A stretch of 64,000 bases of DNA, taken from contig JAODUO010000481.1 of assembly GCA_025642075.2 (NCBI GenBank), positions 203,501 through 267,500 of the forward strand, given 5' to 3'. Under the pieces are notes generated by a model. It was given only the letters and a program-made list of their open reading frames with translations. It ran no database searches and was not told the DNA's origin. How positions within the stretch are numbered: the first letter of the stretch is position 1; each line of letters begins with the position of its first letter. Below, one piece after another: positions 56,030-64,000 of this stretch. Source of the DNA: Ridgeia piscesae (Eukaryota; Annelida; Polychaeta; Sabellida; Siboglinidae). A program made the translations under genes and the position numbers.

Positions 56030-58032
56030 ATGACAGAAAGTGGCATAGATGCAGCATCTTGCGACATTGATACACACCAGGACCTTGCAGCAGTTGGAGA
56101 GAGAGACATTCAGTTGAATGCTGCATCGTCTGAGAGCTGTGCCGCGGTGATTCCATGTGGTGTTGAGGCAACTCCTTCCCTGTGCTGTCACACAGATGCT
56201 GGTGGTGATGCTGCATGTGCAGGAGACAGAACAGACGTGTCCGAGGAAGTTGTGGACCAGCTGACTAGAGGGTTGTTAGCAAAGATAGTACCCAGCCTGG
56301 ATGAAGCCAAAACTACACTCTCTGGAATCACGTGCGTACATTCTCTAAATTTGAACAGATACTGGTAGTATAGTGGCTGACTAAGAAAAGTAAGAATGTG
56401 ATGAGAATCTGCTTCTTGTATTTTATTATAATACAATTGGTCTCTTCATAGTTTGTTACTGTTGGTGTTTGTTACCCTGAATGGTCCTCCATGCAACATA
56501 TCACAGATCTAATGTTCTTTGTTGCTCTTGTCTCTTGTATGTTAGTCAGTTCCTTTTATTGTAATGTTTATTTTCTAAATGTGTGAATTACTCAATTTCT
56601 TTGGATACACTAAAGACACCATCGAACGTGGATAGGACGTATACTGTGGAGAGAAAAACACCATACAAATAGTTACAAAACAAGATCTAGTAATCCTCAA
56701 ATAAAAGAAAGCCAGATTGTCCTCACAACATCACCAGTACTTTGCTCTAGTCCGAGTGAAGAGGACTAAGTAAGATATGAAGCCATTGCTGATGGGTGCA
56801 TGGCTGCATGCCAAGTTGTCCTGCATGGCTTAGGTGGTTGAGGAAGACCACCAGTAAACACTTGTGTTAAATCGTGTTCCTTTGAATCCTTTCACCAAAA
56901 CTAATTCCATTGTGAATAGGGAATATCTTCTAGTCTCTCTGAACTAACAACAGTTCATGTCAAAATAGTTAACTAGTGTTGCGACACAAGATGGAGCATG
57001 CCTAGATTGCCTTGTTGCTGTTTTTGCAGAGAAAACCAGAGGATTCTCATCGAGACAGTGCAACAAGAGAACGCCAAGTTTGGTGAATGTCAGGCATTGA
57101 CAGACGTCATGGACACTGTGAGTTAATCTGTTTAAAATGTTTCTGATCATTATGTAAGCACAAAACAAAATTATACGTAGAGTAAACAAGTTGCAAAATA
57201 TCTTTCTATAACTGATGCTATATTAAAAGCATCTATCTTGTGTTATTGTTATTTGAGACATGTTTTTATTGTTTTAACTGATAAATTAGCAATTAAATCG
57301 GTAATAATGCACAATCAGTATTCTGGAAATTTACACCATCTTGAAATCAAGCATACATACATGCTGCTAACATGCATACATATGTGATTTAAAGTAAGTT
57401 CTTTAGAAATGCATATACAATGAATGTGGTAATATTGAAGTAAGACATGTGTTGTTTCAGATGGAGGAAGCACGGCTGTACCATGGGAAGTTGGTGAATA
57501 TAAAGAAGACAATGTTGATGTTGCATGAGAGGACTGCTGATTTGAAGGTAGGCTTAATATTAAGCCAAGTTGGCTCTGCCATAATTTTAGTCACAATCTA
57601 GACAATGTTGGCAATGATAATGTCATTACGTTTGAATGGCATGATAAATTATGGAAATTTTGGCATAAAAGTAAACTTAGGCTTAAAGAAGCTCTCTTTG
57701 AATAATTTTATTATGCATGACCAAAAAGTGGGCCAGTTCACTCAGTGTGCAAACACCCTGATTTTAATGCTCAATGTTACAGTAGCTTTGGGGCTCTAGT
57801 TGTTGCATACATAATAATAATCATTTTGCGGGGATAAATTTTATAGTGTTTAATGGCCCTTTACTGAGGGTGGTGTGGTTATTGGTGGTTTCAGAAGCGA
57901 GCCGTGCGGCTACAACAACAGAAGCAGAAAGAGGCTTTACAGCGGGAACAGGCTCGGGACAGGGAGTCAGAGCTAGAGAGGCAACTGACAGCTCAACCAG
58001 CCAGCAGACAGGGTCATCAGACAGGACACTGA
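56030..58032 (+). CDS. BLOC1S6: BLOC-1 subunit 6 (pallidin)
   Basis: Coding exons 56030-56331, 57030-57117, 57461-57547, 57895-58032 give 204 residues (human 172). Pallidin is a coiled-coil subunit of BLOC-1, which sorts cargo to lysosome-related organelles and binds a syntaxin. The first ~70 residues are acidic, Cys/Ala/Ser-rich and lineage-specific; from there the family blocks run in order: DQLTRGLLAKIVPSL, ENQRILIETV, NAKFGEC, EEARLYHGKLVNIKKTMLML, KKRAVRLQQQKQKEALQREQ, ERQLTAQPASR. An acceptor (TTTTTCAG) 19 bp before the ATG implies a 5' non-coding exon. The last six residues (GHQTGH) and the stop come from the first unit of the minisatellite. Confidence 0.93.
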
Positions 58033-59064
58033 GACAGACAGGGAGACAGAGCTAGAGAGGCAACTGACAGCTCAACCGGCCAGCAGACTGGGCCATCAGA
58101 CAGGACACTGAGACAGACAGGGAGACAGAGATAGAGAGGCAACTGACAGCTCAACCGGCCAGCAGACTGGGCCATCAGACAGGACACTGAGACAGACAGG
58201 GAGACAGAGCTAGAGAGGCAACTGACAGCTCAACCGGCCAGCAGACTGGGCCATCAGACAGGACACTGAGACAGACAGGGAGACAGAGATAGAGAGGCAA
58301 CTGACAGCTCAACCAGCCAGCAGACAGGGCCATCAGACAGGACACTGAGACAAACAGGGAGACAGAGCTAGAGAGACAACTGACAGCTCAGCCAGCCAGC
58401 AGACTGGGCCATCAGACAGGACACTGAGACAGACAGGGAGACAGAGCTAGAGAGGCAACTGACAGCTCAACTGGCCAGCAGACAGGGTCATCAGACAGGA
58501 CACTGAGACAGACAGGGAGATAGAGCTAAAGAGGCAACTGACAGCTCAACCGGCCAGCAGACTGGGCCATCAGACAGGACACTGAGACAGACTGAGACAG
58601 ACAGGGATACAGGGCTAGAGAGGCAACTGACAGCTCAACCGGCCAGCAGACAGGACACTGAGACAAACAGGGAGACAGAGCTAGAGAGACAACTGACAGC
58701 TCAGCCAGCCAGCAGACAGGACACTGAGACAGACAGGGAGACAGAGCTAGAGAGGCAACTGACAGCTCAACCGGCCAGCAGACAGGACACTGAGACAGAC
58801 AGGGAGACAGAGCTAGAGAGGCAACTGACAGCTCAACCGGCCAGCAGACAGGACACTGAGACAAACAGGGATACAGGGCTAGAGAGACAACTGACAGCTC
58901 AGCCAGCCAGCAGACAGGACACTGAGACAGACAGGGAGACAGAGCTAGAGAGGCAACTGACAGCTCAACTGGCCAGCAGACAGGGCCATCAGACAGGACA
59001 CTGAGACAGACAGGGAGACAGAGCAACAGAGACAACTGACCTGACAGCTCAGCCAGCCAGCTGG
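57958..59064 (+). repeat. 66/79-bp minisatellite amplified from BLOC1S6 coding sequence
   Basis: The first unit is the true C-terminal coding sequence (DRESELERQLTAQPASR). Fourteen or so copies follow. Long units (79 bp) hold an extra 13 bp (CTGGGCCATCAGA-type); short units (66 bp, 58640-58985) lack it and keep the coding frame open through several copies. The array occupies the last exon or 3' UTR. Confidence 0.93.
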
Positions 59065-60336
59065 GCGGTATACAGGGCAATCAGGGAGTGACTGAGACAG
59101 AGTGAGAGTATTGAGAGCCCAGTCATTGGCACAGGGTGTAGACAAGAGAGACAGAGGGAAAGGGAGCTGTAGACAGGGTTGAGGGCTGAATGTGTCCAAG
59201 AGGGAGCAGACATGGTGGCCTGGGCAGTCTGTGCTGGTGGGGGTAGTGACCAGTAGTGGCCTCTGTGCAGGATAAGACAGCTGATTGAGACGAGCAGTAC
59301 TGAAGCAATATTGGTAGTTCATGGCTTGCATCAGCCCCATTATCATATGGTTGGTTGACTATGTTCGATCTGTGTGTGCACCCAGGTGTGTGTGTGCACA
59401 CAGGTGGGTGTGTGCATGTTTGTGTGTCATTGTTGTAAGGTACACTGTTTTGTCCAACAATCATGTTGTAACTTGTTAGTTGTCGACACTTATTTGTAGC
59501 CACATACGATTGTGTCAGAGTGTCAATTCACTATACTGTACTGTCTCTAAATTTTGGATAAACTATTTTGTTCCTTATTGAGAGTGGATGAAATGTATTC
59601 CCTGTTGGTAATTGCGTACCATGGTTCAGTAGTGTAGGAGTTAATTTGTTTCCCAAACAATCCTGTGGAAATAAACTCAAGATTGAGTACATATATTATT
59701 GCAATTTTTTTTATCTTCTTGATATAAATTGTAATATGTAAATTCCCTAAAGTGACAACATACATCTATCCTTCGTTTGGTTTTAGCGTTAGTTTCTACA
59801 ACAGACGGCTACGTTGGCCAAGTTTCAAGGTTAACTCGTGCATAGCTTATTACAAATTTATAAATTACCAGCCTAATCTATGCTGCCAATGATGTATTCA
59901 TTACAAAACAATTATTGTCAATTAAATTGATCTTGTTTTGTAATAGATGTGATACAATGCATGTACTCAGATATTTGGTGTTACTGTGTAGGTCTTGTGT
60001 ATAAACCAGCAATTATCGCTGCCTGTTGGCAGGTATCACGGGACCACTGCTGTTCTATGTCTCTGTGATTTGATCAGACACAATGTATTGTAGTCACTTG
60101 TAAGTACACTGATTACTGACCCACCTACAAATCAGCCAGTAGGTCGATGACTTCATTACCACAAATATAAACTGGGAATGTGGTGTCGATTTGCCTGAAT
60201 GTTAAATCATTGCATTCCATGATTTATATATATAATTATAATGTTATTATTTGTTGATGAGTGGTGACATTTGAAATTTGTTTTAATTACAATATGTTTA
60301 ATGTGGAAAGACAGGTATTTAAGTTATTCATATGTG

Positions 60337-60338
<2 letters not shown>
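59065..60338 (+). other. BLOC1S6 3' flank with polyadenylation signal
   Basis: AATAAA at 59670-59675 would end a ~1.6-kb 3' UTR including the minisatellite. Nothing else recognised. Confidence 0.5.
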
Positions 60339-60405
<67 letters not shown>

Positions 60406-60440
60406 CATATATATACATATATATATAATGTATATGTATC

Positions 60441-60471
<31 letters not shown>

Positions 60472-60530
60472 TGTATGTATGTATGTATGTATGTATGTAT
60501 GTATGTATGTATGTATGTATGTATATATAT
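60339..60530. repeat. (AT)n and (GTAT)n microsatellites
   Basis: AT run with sparse CATA interruptions to about 60430, then about 20 GTAT units to about 60522. Confidence 0.97.
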
Positions 60531-61574
60531 AATTATATGTTAAGTGAATGTATACATTACATTCTAGTAAATTTGTTTAGTATTGTACATACTATTTGTA
60601 TATAATATATTTTAAAGTAATGATTGAGCTCGGGAAGGATTGCCATCCATTCCAGCAGGTAAACTGCGTTGAAAACATTGTTTCAACACCTGGTATCAAC
60701 GCTGTATCATCTTGGCGTCAGGTTTCAATGTTATGTGAACTTGTTTCACGGTCACGCTTCAAAATTGTATCGGCTGCGGGTTCCCCGTGTAAACGTTTTG
60801 CCTGCGTAAAACCATCCAACGTGCGTCCAACTAGTTTGTTATGTGACAGTTTGGATCCATACAGAGCATTACCCATTTGACGTACACTTTGATTCGTATA
60901 ACAAGCACACACATACAACGGACGCGCTTTGTTCTCCAACGGGTCGTATCACGTGTACAGCCACAGTCGTCATGTTGTCAGCCTTGACGTGTGGTCGACC
61001 TAAATAAACAAACTATTGTTGAACGATTCCACGAAATGTATAGTGTGTTATGTGAACAAATTGCGTCGTTATAAGAATCAATCAGATTGCCACTCACAGC
61101 ATGAACTCATGACGGCGTTTGCACAACACAAGCAAGCGTTTTATAGTTTAGTTAATGGAGAGTCCAACATTTTAGTATCTATAATATGAAACACTCTTAT
61201 GGCGTATTTATCGATTTTGTTTCAAAACGCATCATTTGCACAACTTGTGACGTATGCGGGTTAATCTCGATTGTAAATGTAAATTACATTAAGTGAATTG
61301 ATATGAGTGAGTCTATATACGGTGAATACTGACATTGATTCAGCTGTGTCACACACATCAGACAGAAGTTTTCTAAGTGTATCTTTTCTTCTAGGACCAA
61401 TGTGCTGGCGTGCGTGCGTGCGTGTGTGTTTAGTTATTTTGTGGTATGCTTTCAGTAGACCTTTGTATTTCTCAGTTGGATTGTCACTTGTACATTAGCA
61501 TTGAATATCGTATTTGTTCTTGAGGTCAGTTATACTTAGGTCTATGGCTTTACACTTGCTACGCTGTACACTGA
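60531..61574. other. Intergenic stretch, nothing recognised
   Basis: Frames are short and show no family motif; no inverted termini or arrays seen. Confidence 0.45.
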
Positions 61575-62885
61575 ATGCTTATCGGAAAGACGAATACCCA
61601 CAGCGTGGAAGAACGCTAAAATGGTGATAATCTTCAAGAAGGGAAATAAAAAAGACCTCAATAATTACAGACCGATATGTCTACTATCAAACGTCTATAA
61701 AGTACACGTGAAAGTACTAACGAAAAGGCTAGAGAAGACACTCGACGAAAACAGCCACGAGAGCAAGCTGGATTCAAAAGCGATACTCAACGACAGACCA
61801 CATCCACGCCGTAAACCAACTGAAGAAGTGCACAGAATATAATATCCCACTCTAGCTGCATCGCATTTTCGTCTACGAGAAAGCCTTCGACTCAGTGCAA
61901 ACTCAAGTTTCTATCCCCTTCAAGAAAAGGGGATAGAATATGTGTACATCGAACTCCTGAAGGGTATCTACACCAACAGCTCGATGACAGTCTACCTATA
62001 CAAAGAAAGCAACTATATCAACAACAGGAGAGGAGTACAACGGTGAGATGTCATATCGCCCTAAGCTGTTTATCGCAGCACTCAAAAGCATACTCCGACG
62101 ACTGACTTGGGAAACCAGAGGCTTGAAAATAGACGGCGAATATCTTAGTCATCTTTATTTCGCCGGCTAATACACCACATTAACTCCAACAAATTCTACA
62201 TTCTGTCGATGAAAGTGAAAAATCAGGGTCTGAAGTCGAAAACAAAGGTGATGATGGAAAACGACACACCAATATATTATGTCAACAACACTCGGATCTA
62301 GAACGTTGAAAACTACATCTACGTGGGACATAACTACAGAACCAGAGACAAAATCCAAGACAAGGAGATTCAAAGAAGAATCATGGCCGGATGGACAGCA
62401 TTCGCCAAGCACCGCGACATCTTCAAGGGTAACATTGGAACATTCCTGAAGAGACAAGTCTACAACTCATGCGTACTTCCAGCAAAGACATACGGCGCGG
62501 AAACTTGGGCACTCACCAGCCAAGCAAAGAACAAGCTAGCAGCAGCACAAACAAAGATGGAAATGAAATGTTAAACATGACATACCGGGAGAGAAAAACA
62601 AACATCTGGGTAAGAAAAAAGACGAAGGTCACTGACGTGATTGAACAAGTCAGAAGACGTAAGTGGACCTGGGCAGGGCGCGTCAGCAGAATACGGTGGA
62701 CACTGCGTATCACCTCATGGAAACCCTACGAAAGGAAAGGACCCAGAGGAAGACCGGCGAGACGGTGGAGAGACGAACTTGACGATATACTGGAAGGGAA
62801 CCATCTGGCAGAGGGTAGCACGAGATAGGCAGATGTGGAAGCAGCACGCTGAGACAACGGGACACTATGGCTGCACAAAGATGAG
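61575..62885 (+). pseudogene. RTE-type non-LTR retrotransposon, 5'-truncated (family A, best copy)
   Basis: Plus-strand frames read IPTAWKNAKMVIIFKKG, LNNYRPICLLSNVYKV (RT fingers), later NSCVLPAKTYGAETWALT and a C-terminal RRRKWTWAGRVSR...KGPRGRPARRWRDELDD block. This is the order in RTE-clade endonuclease/RT proteins. Several frameshifts. The palm with the catalytic box is not recognisable. Other copies are at 680-1265 and 19515-19915. A 12-bp hairpin (TTCTATCCCCTT / AAGGGGATAGAA) lies at 61909-61938. Confidence 0.85.
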
Positions 62886-64000
62886 GATGATGACTTTCCT
62901 TGTAAGTTGTCATAATTTTTCTTGGATCTCCAATCGACATTCAGTCTAGCAGATGGTGTTTTCTAGATAATGCTCTGAGATGCGGCCTCTCCAACACTTA
63001 TGAACTCTCAGCTGTTGGAAGATAGCGTCACTGAACTAACAGAAGATAGCCAAAACGCAGCCGATCGACAACGTCTGATCTGACATTCTGTCGCTGAAGA
63101 CACCGTTGCAGGCAGTCAGCTTCCCCGTTGATGAAGATGACAAAACCTCTCTTCGGCCTCCCATGTATTAACGCAGAAAACCACATTATGTGTTTTGTAT
63201 CGCGAATGACATGGAATACTATTTTACGGCAAGTCGGAAACTAGTCGGGTTATCTTCTTGTAGGTGCAATTATCCATTTTTTGGCAACATCATTACCCAG
63301 TCCTCTAAGTTTAAGGTTGCTGGTGCTTATTTTGTGAAATGTGTACACACAAATATGTCACATTAACCCCCTTTCAAATTATTACTCCTGGCCATTTGGT
63401 GCTATTTTGCAAATAGATGCAAAATAATAATATTATCGTATTATTGCGATTTTCTGGCAACCATGCATTGCACCATTTCCCACGCCGAAACAAACGCCAT
63501 TTGTTGTCCTAAGGTACATATAATTAAGGTGTCCAAGCTTTGTATCCCTAAAGAAGTGTGTCAGGTAGGACACCAGTATGGTATATGCGAACCTTGTTGA
63601 TATCGGTGATATTTGATATATTCTAATTTGCCAGCCTTGACGTGACAGCTGCTGCCTTTGTAGAGGGCTTGTTGACAATGACATATCCAAGACGAGGCCT
63701 GGGTGAAATGTAAAGGGATGCTAAAAAACAAATGTGCATCAACTGTGCAACAGGAAAGATGACAAGGCTGACGTCAGACATCAGTCGGGGCTCATTCCTG
63801 TTTGATGTTAGGGTTTACTCTCTGTGCTCTCTCGCAGGCTTATCCATGTTAAACCCACCTATACTATTTTACTCTATAAAAACATATAACTGTACATTTA
63901 CACGGTTCTACTTCGCTAAAATATACTACTGATCGAAAGTTGGAGTGCCTTTGTATTTAAGATGAAAAAATTGTTGATGTTGCAGATTTCATTTATATAA
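62886..64000. other. Right end of window, nothing recognised
   Basis: No coding motif, array or transposon end could be supported in the last 1.1 kb. Confidence 0.45.

Noticed and set aside
58526..59080. Minus-strand 184-residue frame (SLALSPCLSQCPVCW units)
   Set aside because: Antisense of the BLOC1S6 3' minisatellite.

Overview
The window is nuclear genomic DNA from an animal, most likely a bilaterian invertebrate. It has short exons with GT-AG splice sites, long introns, abundant AT, CA and CT microsatellites, and decayed non-LTR, hAT and Ty3/gypsy transposable elements. Four protein-coding genes can be read: a divergent ZSWIM4/5/6-type SWIM zinc-finger gene (+, 45-18299, 17 exons), a calponin-homology/filamin-repeat gene (+, about 36771-44073), PSMB4, the proteasome beta-7 subunit (-, 54657-49827, 7 exons), and BLOC1S6/pallidin (+, 56030-58032, 4 coding exons). 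No sequence clearly fixes the species. A lophotrochozoan-like genome is a guess from the repeat families only.

Layout. 0-18.3 kb holds the ZSWIM-like gene. Its intron 9 carries two large minisatellites (41-bp and 33-bp units), intron 1 an RTE-type retroelement relic, and intron 14 a TIR element. 18.3-36.7 kb is transposon-rich intergenic DNA: RTE relic, a hAT element with transposase relic, a LINE relic, a hAT-type MITE with 8-bp target duplication, a 4.2-kb Ty3/gypsy element with two LTRs, a second RTE-like relic and several (AT)n tracts. 36.7-44.1 kb holds the CH/filamin gene, loaded with microsatellites, with a minisatellite filling its last intron. 44.1-49.8 kb has a candidate promoter block and a 5'-truncated Rex/CR1-like LINE. 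49.8-58.0 kb is the divergent PSMB4/BLOC1S6 pair. 58.0-64.0 kb is the BLOC1S6 3' region, microsatellites and a third copy of the first RTE family.

The genes are not an operon or pathway; PSMB4 and BLOC1S6 share a head-to-head arrangement about 1.4 kb apart. The most distinctive feature is that three of the four large minisatellites begin or end exactly on an exon edge. One starts at a used 5' splice site (ZSWIM intron 9), one ends at a used 3' splice site (filamin-like last intron), and one is an amplified copy of the last codons of BLOC1S6. The second object worth checking is the unusual architecture of the CH/filamin gene: possible membrane anchor, one CH domain, about 600 disordered residues, one filamin repeat.
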